Positions 18,257 to 27,531 of a DNA stretch of 64,000 nucleotides are shown in pieces; within the stretch, counting starts at the first letter, position 1; each line of letters starts with the position of its first letter. The translations under genes and the position numbers were made by a program. This DNA is from Paenibacillus radicis (ex Xue et al. 2023) (GTDB lineage: Bacteria; Bacillota; Bacilli; Paenibacillales; NBRC-103111), in NCBI RefSeq assembly GCF_024722015.1, contig NZ_JANQBD010000024.1:62001-126000 (forward strand). The letters run 5' to 3'. Under the pieces are notes generated by a model. It saw only the letters and a list, made by a program, of their open reading frames with translations, was not told where the DNA came from and did no database searches.

Positions 18257-18496
18257 GATGAGCCCTGGAGGATTTTGTGCGGAACTGAGAGTTCCTCTAT
18301 TCCATCTGCCGCCGCCAATCTGAGGCGATAGCGGAAGAGGGAATTCCGTTATGTTGGCCGAATTGGAGCATTTATGCTCAAAACAGAGCAATAACGGAAC
18401 TGGCAGTTCCGTTATCACTCTGTTTTCTGGACATTTCGGGTGATAAAGGAACAATTACTTCCGCATTGCCCTTCACTTCCGTGGATGCAGTACTGG
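18257..18496. repeat. Dispersed structured repeat, copy B
   Basis: Closely similar to 4452-4690 and 41326-41567. The main hairpin is at 18380-18426, with AATAACGGAAC pairing with GTTCCGTTATC and CAGAG with CTCTG, and two mismatches between these blocks. A smaller hairpin is at 18281-18295 (GGAACT, AGTTCC). It lies downstream of the S-layer gene terminator. Open frames across it are products of the repeat and not credible genes. Confidence 0.85.
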
Positions 18497-18790
18497 AATG
18501 TTGTTTAAGGTTATGTGCAGGTGATCTCTTCGCATCCCACAGCCATTTCTCCAAAGCGCACAATGTAGATTGTACACCACGGACGCCGTAAAGCATTTTT
18601 CTTACCGTATCCAAAAGTTTCAATTGCCAGGCACTCTCTTTTATCTTGTAGTAGAATGGTTTATCGTGCCATGTTGCTTATAATAAATATATCATAGATA
18701 ATTAACTTAATTCCTTTTTCCGTGCGGGGAATATGTATCCCTTTTTCGCTTCCCGCCTACATTTTTTATTCCTATGAATAGAATGTACCG
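18497..18790. other. Gap with possible gene remnant
   Basis: No convincing gene. A minus-strand frame from 18623 starts with TTG and a weak site and reads LKLLDTVRKMLYGVRGVQST. It then continues into repeat copy B, so at most it is the start of a broken gene. ACAAT and ATTGT form a small hairpin near 18561-18574. Confidence 0.3.
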
Positions 18791-18814
18791 AGGAACAAGG
18801 TCAATTCCATTTTG

Positions 18815-18828
18815 AAAATAATTATTTT
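18815..18828. promoter_or_regulatory. Palindrome before the marR gene
   Basis: AAAATAATTATTTT is a perfect 14-base palindrome about 40 bases before the MarR start. It overlaps the likely promoter (TTGAAA at 18812-18817) and could be an autoregulatory site, though AT-rich palindromes also arise by chance. Confidence 0.35.
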
Positions 18829-18867
18829 AATAATATTGTTAATGCACCAACGGGTGGGAGGACAACC

Positions 18868-19341
18868 ATGAACAAAAAAGAACAGGTCTTAACAGGTTTC
18901 AGGGACTTATATAACAAAATGGTTTGGCTTAATAAGGATAAGATGGAAGACAGTCTTAAGGGTTACATGTCTTCTGAAGTACATTGCATCGAATACATTG
19001 AAAAAAATGTGGATTCCAACGTGACAAAACTTGCGGAGTCCTTTTATATGACTCGCGGTGCCATAAGTAAAATGACTAAGAAGCTCATAAAAAAAGGCCT
19101 TATCGAAAGCTACCAGAAGTCGGATAACAAGAAAGAAATCTATTTTAGGCTTACTGACCAAGGGAAAGTAATTTATAAAATCCATGAGGACCTGCACAAA
19201 GAGTTTCAAGAGCGGGATAAAGCCGTATTTGAGCAGGTAACCGAAGAACAATTTGATAGTATGCTTAGCTTCGTGGAAAAGTATAGCAGACATTTGGATG
19301 CAGAAATAAAGAAACGGGATATAGATATTAAGTCGGAATAA
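18868..19341 (+). CDS. MarR-family transcriptional regulator
   Basis: A 157-aa cytoplasmic regulator with a central winged helix (about residues 35-105). The helix-turn-helix covers NVTKLAESFYMTRGAISKMT, followed by the wing around SDNKKEIYFRLTDQGK. N- and C-terminal helices would form the dimer interface. The ATG at 18868 follows GGGAGGA. The next gene, 155 bases downstream on the same strand, is an MFS exporter whose promoter is overlaid by a 9-base inverted repeat. The simplest reading is a MarR repressor released by a toxic ligand that then allows export. Confidence 0.9.
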   Translation: MNKKEQVLTGFRDLYNKMVWLNKDKMEDSLKGYMSSEVHCIEYIEKNVDSNVTKLAESFYMTRGAISKMTKKLIKKGLIESYQKSDNKKEIYFRLTDQGKVIYKIHEDLHKEFQERDKAVFEQVTEEQFDSMLSFVEKYSRHLDAEIKKRDIDIKSE

Positions 19342-19417
19342 ATTTTGAATACTGAATATGAAACCACAGGCAGCCCAACTCTATTGAGAATGGGCTGTAT
19401 TTTTGCTGTTTAATTTG

Positions 19418-19458
19418 TTGACAAGGAAACAAAATTATAATACGATAAATTTGTTTCC
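19418..19458 (+). promoter_or_regulatory. MFS promoter with probable MarR operator
   Basis: TTGACA (19418-19423), 17 bases, TACGAT (19441-19446). GGAAACAAA (19425-19433) and TTTGTTTCC (19450-19458) form a perfect 9-base inverted repeat that covers the spacer and -10. Repressor binding here would block RNA polymerase. Confidence 0.75.
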
Positions 19459-19496
19459 GAGGAATCAATACAGCAACCTTTGAGAGGAGAATTTAA

Positions 19497-20732
19497 ATGT
19501 CTATATTTAGATCACATAATGAACAGAATACAGAACAAACCGTAGATAAACATGCTTTATTATTCGGTCTTATTTCTGTGTTTCTTTGCGGAATAGGTTT
19601 CAGCATCATAGCACCTGTCGTCCCATTCTTAGTGCAGCCTTATACAAGCAATCCGGGAGAACAAGCTATAGTTGTTACGCTGCTGACGTCTGTTTATGCA
19701 GTTTGCGTGTTTTTTGCGGCCCCCGCACTTGGAGCTTTGAGCGACAGATATGGCCGTCGTCCATTGCTCTTAGTATGCCTTTTGGGTTCTGCAATCGGGT
19801 ACTTAGTTTTTGGCATTGGAGGTGCTCTATGGGTACTTTTTGTTGGGCGCATAATTGAAGGTATAACAGGTGGGAGCATAAGCACTATCTTCGCATATTT
19901 TGCAGACATCATTCCTCCAGAACAGAGAACCAAATACTTTGGATGGCTGAGTGCGGTTGTAGGTGTAGGCACCGTCATTGGTCCAACCCTAGGCGGATTA
20001 CTTGCCAAGTTTGATTATTCTGCACCCATGTATTTTGGAGCATTAATAACTTTATTGAATGTTGTTTATGGATACTTTTTTATGCCTGAGAGCCTTGACA
20101 AGAATAATAAACTGAAAGAGATTAGCTTTGTAAGACTGAATCCATTTACACAGCTTGCAAACGTACTTTCCACGAAAAACTTAAAAAGGCTATTTGTCTC
20201 AGCGTTTTTACTTTGGATACCCAACGGATCTTTACAGGCAGTTTTTTCACAATTTACAATAGATACTTTCAGTTGGAAGCCTGCACTAATCGGACTTATG
20301 TTTTCAATTATGGGCTTCCAAGATATCATTTCACAAGGTTTCATAATGCCAAAGCTGTTGAAAAAACTTAGTGATAAACAGATAGCAATTGTTGGAATGG
20401 TTTCGGAGATAATTGGCTACAGTCTTATTGCAGCATCGGCTTTATTCTCATTCTACCCACTTCTTATCGCTGGAATGTTTATATTTGGTTTTGGTGATTC
20501 GATCTTTGGGCCTTCATTCAATGGGATGCTCTCCAAGTCTGTCGATTCTAGTGAACAAGGAAGGATTCAAGGAGGCAGCCAGTCTATACAGGCTTTAGCA
20601 AGAATGATTGGACCTATCATTGGAGGTCAAATCTATGTATCACTTGGGTCTAGCGCACCCGCTTTTATGGGTATGATCCTTATAGCTGCGGCAATACCAA
20701 TTTTATATAAGAGAACGCATGTAAATATGTAA
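19497..20732 (+). CDS. MFS drug efflux transporter, TetA-like
   Basis: A 411-aa membrane protein with 12 predicted membrane segments. The DHA1 motif A is clear at the loop between segments 2 and 3 (GALSDRYGRRPLL, about residues 81-93), and the GPTLGGLLA segment near 161-169 matches motif C of proton-coupled antiporters. The overall pattern is closest to TetA-type tetracycline and multidrug exporters. GAGAGGAG lies before the ATG at 19497. Control by the upstream MarR protein is likely from the operator over its promoter. The substrate is not known. Confidence 0.88.
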   Translation: MSIFRSHNEQNTEQTVDKHALLFGLISVFLCGIGFSIIAPVVPFLVQPYTSNPGEQAIVVTLLTSVYAVCVFFAAPALGALSDRYGRRPLLLVCLLGSAIGYLVFGIGGALWVLFVGRIIEGITGGSISTIFAYFADIIPPEQRTKYFGWLSAVVGVGTVIGPTLGGLLAKFDYSAPMYFGALITLLNVVYGYFFMPESLDKNNKLKEISFVRLNPFTQLANVLSTKNLKRLFVSAFLLWIPNGSLQAVFSQFTIDTFSWKPALIGLMFSIMGFQDIISQGFIMPKLLKKLSDKQIAIVGMVSEIIGYSLIAASALFSFYPLLIAGMFIFGFGDSIFGPSFNGMLSKSVDSSEQGRIQGGSQSIQALARMIGPIIGGQIYVSLGSSAPAFMGMILIAAAIPILYKRTHVNM

Positions 20733-20831
20733 ATAACAATTCACAGCCGCCGTTTCCTTTTGAGCAGGTTTATTTTTCATGGTTTTTATTATATGGTAAT
20801 GAGATAGGAACATAGCCAGGAGGGGACAGGG

Positions 20832-21509
20832 TTGGCCAAAATATTAGTTGTCGATGATGACAATCATATTCGTGAATTAATAAAGATGTATTTACTGCAA
20901 GAAGGCTTTGAGGTTTTGGAGGCGACGCACGGCAAGGAAGCGTTGGATATTATGGAAGCTTCGAAGGCAGATATGGTTGTTCTTGACATCATGATGCCGG
21001 AAATGGACGGCTGGGATTTATGCGCTGAGCTGCGCAAATATTATTCTGATTTGCCACTGTTGATGGTGACAGCGAAAGGTGAAACGGGTCAGAAGGTAAA
21101 AGGTTTCCAACTGGGTACCGATGATTATCTGGTTAAGCCATTCGATCCTATAGAGTTAGTAGTGCGTGTTAAGGCATTATTGAAACGATACCGGATTGAG
21201 GCTTCGCAAATTGTACAATGCGGTGCAGTTCAACTGAACCGGAAGCAATTTGAAGTTATTAGTGGGGATGAGCGCATGACGTTGCCATTGAAGGAGTTTG
21301 AGCTGTTGTTCAAGCTGGCAAGCCATCCCGGTCATATCTTTACCCGAAATCAGCTTATCGAGCAAATTTGGGGGATGGATTATGGCGGGGATGACCGAAC
21401 GGTCGATGTCCATATCAAACGCCTCCGTGAACGGTTTCCGGAAGAAACATCAGGCTTCACGATTATAACCATCCGGGGATTGGGTTATAAGCTTGAGGAG
21501 AGACTATGA
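20832..21509 (+). CDS. OmpR/PhoB-family response regulator
   Basis: A 225-aa regulator. The receiver domain (1-118) has D8-D10 and phosphoacceptor D52 (VVLDIMMPEMDG) and the switch Lys in DYLVKPFDP. The winged-helix output domain (about 128-223) has the typical FELLFKLASHPGHIFTRNQL and GGDDRTVDVHIKRLRERF segments. The start is TTG at 20832 after an AGGAGGGG site. It overlaps the kinase gene by 4 bases. A pair of 9-base direct repeats 11 bp apart upstream of the RND permease gene is a probable binding site, so it may switch on the efflux operon. Confidence 0.93.
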   Translation: MAKILVVDDDNHIRELIKMYLLQEGFEVLEATHGKEALDIMEASKADMVVLDIMMPEMDGWDLCAELRKYYSDLPLLMVTAKGETGQKVKGFQLGTDDYLVKPFDPIELVVRVKALLKRYRIEASQIVQCGAVQLNRKQFEVISGDERMTLPLKEFELLFKLASHPGHIFTRNQLIEQIWGMDYGGDDRTVDVHIKRLRERFPEETSGFTIITIRGLGYKLEERL

Positions 21510-22897
21510 TCAAGACACTATATTTCCGTGTAGTGGTAATTTACTTGACTGCCGTAATTATCGGGCTCTTCACTTCTTTTTTCATCACAATCTATATTTT
21601 TGGGGAACAGATTTCCAACGAAGTAGAAGAAGATATCATGACTCAAAGCAAGGAAATAGCCCATGTATACAGTCAGTTGAATGTTCAAGAAGCAGACGTA
21701 TACTTAACAAGCATCAGCGTATTATTGTCCTATCATATCAGCTTATTTGACGGAAAAGGACAGCTCAATCAGTACGGCAAAATGAACGCAAATAACTTCA
21801 TACCCATTCAGGAGCAGATGGTAAATCAGGTGCACAATGGTCAAAAAATTTTTAGTGGCCAAATCATTCACTCAGATGACGGCTCGAATCGGAAGAAGCT
21901 GCTTGTTGGTATCCCCTTTGAAAAAAATAATGAAAAGTACGCATTGTTTATCCAACCATCTGGTATTAGTAAGTGGGAATCCATTATTAGGCGGATGCTT
22001 ACAACAACCTTAGCTATCGTTCTTCTTGTGGGAAGTGTAATTTTTTTCATCGCGGCTCGTTATCTGGTCAAGCCTTTGAGGGCGATGACAGCAGCGACAA
22101 GGCGAATATCGAAAGGTGATTTTAACTTTAATTGGTCGTGGCCAAAGCGCCGTAAGGATGAGCTGGGTGAGCTGGCTCGAAGTTTTGGCGAAATGGCTTC
22201 GGAGTTGAAGCAAATCGAGCAAATGCGGCAGGATTTTGTTTCGAATGTCTCGCATGAAATTCAATCCCCATTAACGTCGATTTCAGGTTTTTCCAAGGCA
22301 TTGCGCAATAAAAGCATTGAGGAGGAGGATCGAAGCCGCTATCTCGAAATTATTCAAACGGAAAGTGAGCGGCTATCCAGGTTAACTGAAAATTTGCTGA
22401 AGCTTGCCTCGCTTGAATCCGAGCACCACCCTTTTCATCCCGTAACTTATGATCTGGATGAGCAAATTCGGCAAGTTATAGTAGCTAGCGAACCTCAGTG
22501 GTCTGCCAAAAACCTTCAACTTGATCTGGAACTGCCTAGCATTAAAATTTGTTCGGACAAAGATCAGCTGAATCAAGTCTGGACGAATCTGCTGAGTAAC
22601 AGCATTAAGTTTTCACCTAAGAATGGAACTATCCATATTAAGGCAAGCTTAAAAACGACTAATGAAATCGAAATTACCATTTTGGATGAGGGTATCGGTA
22701 TTTCGGTGGAGGATCAGGAACGGATTTTTGAACGGTTCTTTAAAGCGGACCGCTCACGCACGATGTCTCAAGGAGGCAGCGGGCTGGGTCTAGCCATAGC
22801 TAATAAAATCGTGAGATTGCACCAGGGGTCTATTCAAGTAAAAAGCACCCTGGGCAAAGGAGCTGCGTTCATTGTGACGCTTCCTGGTGTGATGTAA
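21506..22897 (+). CDS. Membrane sensor histidine kinase (HAMP, HisKA, HATPase)
   Basis: A 463-aa kinase with membrane segments at about residues 8-32 and 165-187 around a 130-residue extracellular domain. HAMP (about 188-240) is followed by HisKA with phosphoacceptor His250 in FVSNVSHEIQSPL. The HATPase region has NLLSNSIKFSP (N box), DEGIGIS (G1), FERFFKADRS (F box) and GGSGLGLAI (G2). It overlaps the response regulator by 4 bases and ends in a terminator at 22933-22960. Coupling to the downstream RND efflux genes suggests it senses an envelope-active compound. Confidence 0.92.
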   Translation: MIKTLYFRVVVIYLTAVIIGLFTSFFITIYIFGEQISNEVEEDIMTQSKEIAHVYSQLNVQEADVYLTSISVLLSYHISLFDGKGQLNQYGKMNANNFIPIQEQMVNQVHNGQKIFSGQIIHSDDGSNRKKLLVGIPFEKNNEKYALFIQPSGISKWESIIRRMLTTTLAIVLLVGSVIFFIAARYLVKPLRAMTAATRRISKGDFNFNWSWPKRRKDELGELARSFGEMASELKQIEQMRQDFVSNVSHEIQSPLTSISGFSKALRNKSIEEEDRSRYLEIIQTESERLSRLTENLLKLASLESEHHPFHPVTYDLDEQIRQVIVASEPQWSAKNLQLDLELPSIKICSDKDQLNQVWTNLLSNSIKFSPKNGTIHIKASLKTTNEIEITILDEGIGISVEDQERIFERFFKADRSRTMSQGGSGLGLAIANKIVRLHQGSIQVKSTLGKGAAFIVTLPGVM

Positions 22898-22932
22898 TAC
22901 TCTTAAAATAGAATGAGATTACTTAAATTGTA

Positions 22933-22960
22933 GAGCCATGGTAAATCCATGGTTCTTTTT
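22933..22960 (+). terminator. Terminator after the kinase gene
   Basis: GAGCCATGG (22933-22941) pairs with CCATGGTTC (22947-22955), followed by five T. Confidence 0.8.
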
Positions 22961-22976
22961 AATGTCTTTGCTCTCA

Positions 22977-22996
22977 GTTCATATTGAGTTCATATT
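22977..22996 (+). promoter_or_regulatory. Direct repeat, probable OmpR-type regulator site
   Basis: GTTCATATT occurs at 22977-22985 and 22988-22996, 11 bp apart on the same face of the helix. It lies upstream of a possible -10 (TATAGT, 23004-23009). OmpR-family dimers bind such tandem repeats. The site separates the two-component genes from the RND operon. Confidence 0.55.
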
Positions 22997-23050
22997 CCCG
23001 AATTATAGTTACAGACAGAGATATTTCTGATTAGCGAAATTTTGAAGTAT

Positions 23051-23121
23051 GGTTTTGCTAGAGCAAAGCTTTAGTCAATGCTTACGAAAAAAAGTTTTGC
23101 TTAAGCAAAACTCTGAGGAGG
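23051..23121 (+). repeat. Hairpin leader element before the RND gene
   Basis: Contains GTTTTGCT/AGCAAAGC (about 23052-23069), then ATGCTTACGAA, then the perfect 20-base palindrome AGTTTTGCTTAAGCAAAACT (23093-23112), ending 4 bases before the GAGGAGG site. A related leader precedes the fucosidase gene at 39241-39302. Confidence 0.75.
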
Positions 23122-23128
23122 GAATCAA

Positions 23129-26100
23129 ATGAACAAGCTAACGAACTTCTCCATGAAAAATATAGCTGCGGTGTTAATTATTATCGCAATGCTTGTCGGT
23201 GGAGGTATTTATTCGGCTTCAACGCTGAAAATGGAAAATATGCCGGACATTTCATTCCCGGTTGTATTAGTGTCTACTACTTATCAGGCATCGCCTAAAG
23301 ATGTCATGACGGAAGTAACCAAGCCCATAGAGGATAAAATTGCGAATATGGAGGGGATCGATAATTTAACCTCCACTTCCAGTGATAATATGTCTACCGT
23401 CATAGTCCAGTTCAAGCAGAACGTGGATGTAGACAAGAAAAAGCAGGATATCGAAGGATTGGTGCAGGATGTAAAGCTGCCGGCCTCATCAGGCAGGCCT
23501 AAGGCATCCACTTTCGGTTTCGCATCGATTCCGGCTTATTATTTAGCTGTTTATGCGGATAATGGCATGAGTCAGACTGAGCTGGATAAGCTCTATGAGG
23601 ATCAAATCAAACCGAGCTTAGAAGGGATAAATGGAATTGACCATATCAATTCTATCGGAGCACGGGAAACCTCGCTTGACATAGAAATGAACGCAGACGC
23701 GCTGGCGAGCTTTGGTTTGACACCGGCACAAGTAAGCACGGCACTTAAGAGCACCTTGTCTAATGGAGCCATTGGTACGGTCGATTTTAACGGAAACACC
23801 AAGGTGGCCCGGGTAACTAGTGATATCGACAGTCTGTTTAATTTGGAGAATATGCAAATTCCCCTTAGTAACGGAAGTATGGTAACCCTTAATCAGGTTG
23901 CTAAAGTACAAGCTATAACAGATTCAGAATTTATTGCTCGCCTGGATAATAAACCTGCGCTTGGTATTCATCTATTTAAAACAAGTGATGCCAATGCGGT
24001 TGATTTTTCTAACGAAACGGATGCATTGATCAAGAAATGGGAAACAACAATGCCTGACATTACTTTCAAATCGGTATATAACAGCGCGGATCAGGTTAAA
24101 GAATCCGTTAATGGGTTGCTGAAGGAAGGAATTATGGGAGCACTGCTTGCTTCCCTAATGATATTGGTATTCCTGCGGAATGTGAGAATGACTTTAATTG
24201 TTCTAGTCTCGATCCCGCTATCGATCTTAATTACGCTGCTTGTTATTTCACAGCTGGGAATAACGTTGAACACAATGACGCTGGGCGGTATTTTCATAGC
24301 CGTTGGGCGTGTCGTTGATGATAGTATTGTCGTTATTGAGAATATATATGCTTCTTTGCAGAAAGCTCAGGAGCGTAATGAATCAGTAATCAAGCTGGCA
24401 ACAAAGCAAGTGTCTATGGCGATCACTTCTTCGACGCTTGCTACTGTAGGGGTTTTTGCTCCAATCGGAATGGTCAGCGGCATTGTAGGGGAGCTGTTCC
24501 GTCCGTTTGCAATTACTGTTGCCTGCGCATTGATGGCTTCCTTGCTGGTAGCACTAACCGTCATTCCTATGATGGCTAAGCTGTTAGTTCTCCGGAATGG
24601 GAAAATACCTCATCATGATGAGACGCAGAAAGGCAAAGTTACCGTTTTTTACGAAAAGGTGTTGAAATGGAGCCTGTCCCACCGCATCAAAACATTGCTT
24701 ATTTCAGGATTGCTCTTTGTAGTATCGCTGGCAGCCATCATTCCGAACTTGGCCGTAAGCTTCATTCCAGGCAGCACGAGCGAACGTCAAATGTATTTTG
24801 AGGTTAAGCTTCCTTATGAGACATCGATAGAATCAACAGATCAAATTTCCAAGCAATTGGAAGCGATGCTGCAAGAAGCGAAGGACAAAGATGGTCAGCC
24901 ATTGTTTACTTTCGTAGAAGCCCTTGTTGGCTATAACGGAAAAGATGAGCAGGTTGCTTATGTTTCTGAAATTTTCACTGAGGTGAATGAGAAAGCAAAT
25001 CCGGATCAGGTGAAAAAGGACTATAAGGAATTCATCTTATATGAACTTCCTAAAGGCTCTGAAGTTACACCTAAAACATTGGCAGGTGGAGGCGGCGGTA
25101 TTTCATCAACGGACTTCTCCTATTCACTTAAAGGAGATAATCAATTGCTGCTGGAGCAAGCATCGGTTGCTGTGAAGCAGAAGCTTCAAGATTTTCCGGA
25201 GCTGAGCGAGGTCGAAGACTCCCTAAGTGATTCGAAGACTCAAGTCCAGATTAATGTTGATCAAAGTAAAGCAAGAACGCTTGGTTTGACGGTTTCACAG
25301 GTTAAGGATGCAGCGCGCAGCTGGATTATGAAGGATCAGCTTGGTGATATCCAATTTGACAATCAAACTTATACCACAACGATTCAACTGTCCAAAGAAG
25401 ATAAAAACTCAATGGATAAAATAGGTCAAATTCCATTGCGAACCTCTTCCAACTCAACGGTTTATTTAAATGAGGTTGCGAAAATAGAAGAGGTAGAAGC
25501 TCCTGTAGCTTTGCAAAGAGAAAATAAAGAACAAGTCGTGAAAATTACGGCCAAAATTGATTCAGTCAATAAATCAGCGATAAGCAACAAGGTCTCTGCC
25601 GAGTTAGGCAAGCTTGAATTGCCGGATGGCGTATCGCGCGAGGTTAAGGGTGTGAGCGCAGATATTAATGAAAGCTTCACACAGTTATTTGTAGCAATGG
25701 CTGCGGCAATCTTTGTCGTATATCTCGTAATGGTTCTTGCCTTTGGTAATGCCGGAGCGCCGTTTGCTATATTATTCTCACTGCCTCTAGCGGCAATTGG
25801 CGGATTGCTTGGACTATTTATTAGCGGACAATCACTTGACGTCACTTCAATGATAGGATTTATGATGCTGATCGGGATCGTTGTCACCAACGCTATTGTA
25901 TTGATTGACCGCGCTCAGCAGCTTCGTGAAGAAGGTTATACAGTGCGGCATGCATTAGTGGAAGCAGGATTAGTCCGGTTGAGACCGATTATTATGACAG
26001 CTGGAGCAACGATTGTAGCCATGCTGCCGTTAGCACTTGGATTTTCCAAAGGAACATTGATTTCCAAAGGTCTCGCAGTAGTTGTAATTGGTGGTTTGAC

Positions 26101-26224
26101 AACCTCCACGATTTTGACATTAATTGTTGTACCTGTTGTTTACGAGCTTATTGAGGTATTGAAGGGCCGTGTTAGTCAAAGATTTAACCGCAAGTCTAAA
26201 GCCGAGAAATCAATTGAAGTGTAA
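23129..26224 (+). CDS. RND-family efflux permease (AcrB/SwrC-like)
   Basis: A 1031-aa permease with the standard RND layout. It has one membrane segment, a large extracellular loop (about 35-330), six segments, a central hydrophilic region (near 480-515), one segment, a second large loop (about 550-845), then four or five segments. The proton-relay pair Asp397-Asp398 is present in segment 4 (GRVVDDSIVVIENIY). The Lys of the AcrB segment-10 relay is Thr here (GIVVTNAIVLID). It resembles SwrC (YerP), which exports surfactin-like lipopeptides in Bacillus. It heads an operon with an adaptor (15 bases apart) and an SLH protein. Confidence 0.93.
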   Translation: MNKLTNFSMKNIAAVLIIIAMLVGGGIYSASTLKMENMPDISFPVVLVSTTYQASPKDVMTEVTKPIEDKIANMEGIDNLTSTSSDNMSTVIVQFKQNVDVDKKKQDIEGLVQDVKLPASSGRPKASTFGFASIPAYYLAVYADNGMSQTELDKLYEDQIKPSLEGINGIDHINSIGARETSLDIEMNADALASFGLTPAQVSTALKSTLSNGAIGTVDFNGNTKVARVTSDIDSLFNLENMQIPLSNGSMVTLNQVAKVQAITDSEFIARLDNKPALGIHLFKTSDANAVDFSNETDALIKKWETTMPDITFKSVYNSADQVKESVNGLLKEGIMGALLASLMILVFLRNVRMTLIVLVSIPLSILITLLVISQLGITLNTMTLGGIFIAVGRVVDDSIVVIENIYASLQKAQERNESVIKLATKQVSMAITSSTLATVGVFAPIGMVSGIVGELFRPFAITVACALMASLLVALTVIPMMAKLLVLRNGKIPHHDETQKGKVTVFYEKVLKWSLSHRIKTLLISGLLFVVSLAAIIPNLAVSFIPGSTSERQMYFEVKLPYETSIESTDQISKQLEAMLQEAKDKDGQPLFTFVEALVGYNGKDEQVAYVSEIFTEVNEKANPDQVKKDYKEFILYELPKGSEVTPKTLAGGGGGISSTDFSYSLKGDNQLLLEQASVAVKQKLQDFPELSEVEDSLSDSKTQVQINVDQSKARTLGLTVSQVKDAARSWIMKDQLGDIQFDNQTYTTTIQLSKEDKNSMDKIGQIPLRTSSNSTVYLNEVAKIEEVEAPVALQRENKEQVVKITAKIDSVNKSAISNKVSAELGKLELPDGVSREVKGVSADINESFTQLFVAMAAAIFVVYLVMVLAFGNAGAPFAILFSLPLAAIGGLLGLFISGQSLDVTSMIGFMMLIGIVVTNAIVLIDRAQQLREEGYTVRHALVEAGLVRLRPIIMTAGATIVAMLPLALGFSKGTLISKGLAVVVIGGLTTSTILTLIVVPVVYELIEVLKGRVSQRFNRKSKAEKSIEV

Positions 26225-26239
26225 AGGAGAGAACATGCG

Positions 26240-27496
26240 ATGAAGAAAAGTAAAGCAAACAATAAATTAATGCACGGCGCTCGGACAGCGGGCCTTCTTA
26301 TTCTCATAGCGGTTGTGGCAGCAGGTTGTGGAGCAGCACCAGGAGCGGAGCAATCCGCTGCTGCACAGCTGCAGAATAAACCGATCAAGGTTGCCAAGAT
26401 CAGCTCGCAGAGCATGGGGTCTCCCAAGGAGCAAGTCGCTGATGTATTGGCTGTTAACCAGGTTGATGTCATGCCTAAGGCAGATGGTCAAGTGGTTGAG
26501 GTATTGAAAAGGAAAGGCGACTTGGTACAAAAAGGGGATGTCATTCTTCGCATAGATACTAAGGATATTGCTCTGCAAATGGAAAAAAGCCAATCCTCCC
26601 TGAACAGCGCCCAGCAGGCTCTTGCGAAATCGGCAGAGGATTTGAGCAACAGTAAAACCGAGATGAGAAATTCGGTTGCCAAATCACAAAGCCAGCTGGA
26701 TACTACCGAGAAGGATTATAACAAAATGCATAATGACTATGATGCAGGTCTTGCAACCAAAAAACAGCTTGATCAGGCAGAGACTCAACTGAATAATGCC
26801 CGTCGAGATTTGGAGCTGGTGCAGGATAAATTGAATTCATTGGAAAGCACCAATGCTCTTTCCAGTCAGCAATCACAAGTGGATTCAGCCCGAATCGCGG
26901 TGCAGGATGCCGGAAATACCCTTGACAATTATGCGGTAAAGTCGACTATTGACGGTGTGCTATCTGATATGACAGCAGAGGTTGGAATGACTATTTCCCG
27001 CAGCAGCAAGGTTGGTCAGGTTCAGCAGACGGATAAGCTTAAAATTAAAGCAGAGCTGACTGAATCAGCTGCTAAGCTGGCAAGAAACAAACCGGAGCTG
27101 GTATTCTACTCTGCAAATAATCCGTCTCAAAAGCAGAAAGCTAAGGTTACCTATTTGGCGGATATGATGAATGCACAGACGAAGATGTATCCGATAGAAC
27201 TGGAGGTAACCAATACAGATCCTTCTATCAAGCCGGGCTCCCGTGTGCAGCTTCAGTTAACTAGCGAGCAAGAAGAGATGGCGCTTGCTGTTCCAAGCCT
27301 GAGCATAGTAAGAGAAGGCAGTGATACATTCGTGTATATACTGAAGTCCGATACAGTAGAGAAACGTAAAGTTAAGCTGGGTAGGGTTAAGGAAGCCAAT
27401 CAAGAAATCCTCGAGGGTGTTAAAGCGGATGAGCAGGTCGTTATATCGGGACAGCATCAGTTGAAGGATGGTCAAAAAGTGGAAGTCGCAAAGTGA
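26240..27496 (+). CDS. RND pump adaptor (membrane fusion) lipoprotein
   Basis: A 418-aa HlyD/AcrA-type adaptor. The signal sequence ends in a lipobox (VVAAGC, Cys at residue 30), so it is anchored to the outer face of the membrane. A lipoyl half-motif is visible at about residues 70-95 (VMPKADGQVVEVLKRKGDLV). A coiled-coil hairpin of Gln/Lys/Ser-rich heptads covers about 105-215. The second lipoyl half and beta-barrel regions follow. The ATG at 26240 follows AAAGGAGAGA. It lies between the RND permease and an SLH-domain protein in one operon and should bridge the permease to something in the cell wall. Confidence 0.9.
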   Translation: MKKSKANNKLMHGARTAGLLILIAVVAAGCGAAPGAEQSAAAQLQNKPIKVAKISSQSMGSPKEQVADVLAVNQVDVMPKADGQVVEVLKRKGDLVQKGDVILRIDTKDIALQMEKSQSSLNSAQQALAKSAEDLSNSKTEMRNSVAKSQSQLDTTEKDYNKMHNDYDAGLATKKQLDQAETQLNNARRDLELVQDKLNSLESTNALSSQQSQVDSARIAVQDAGNTLDNYAVKSTIDGVLSDMTAEVGMTISRSSKVGQVQQTDKLKIKAELTESAAKLARNKPELVFYSANNPSQKQKAKVTYLADMMNAQTKMYPIELEVTNTDPSIKPGSRVQLQLTSEQEEMALAVPSLSIVREGSDTFVYILKSDTVEKRKVKLGRVKEANQEILEGVKADEQVVISGQHQLKDGQKVEVAK

Positions 27497-27531
27497 CCTT
27501 GTTTGATTAAATAGTTGGGAGGAATTCTATA

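Noticed and set aside
18212..18623. Minus-strand frames across and beside repeat copy B
   Set aside because: They translate the repeat. The part beyond the repeat (from 18623) has a weak TTG start and no recognisable family, so it is kept only as a possible remnant.
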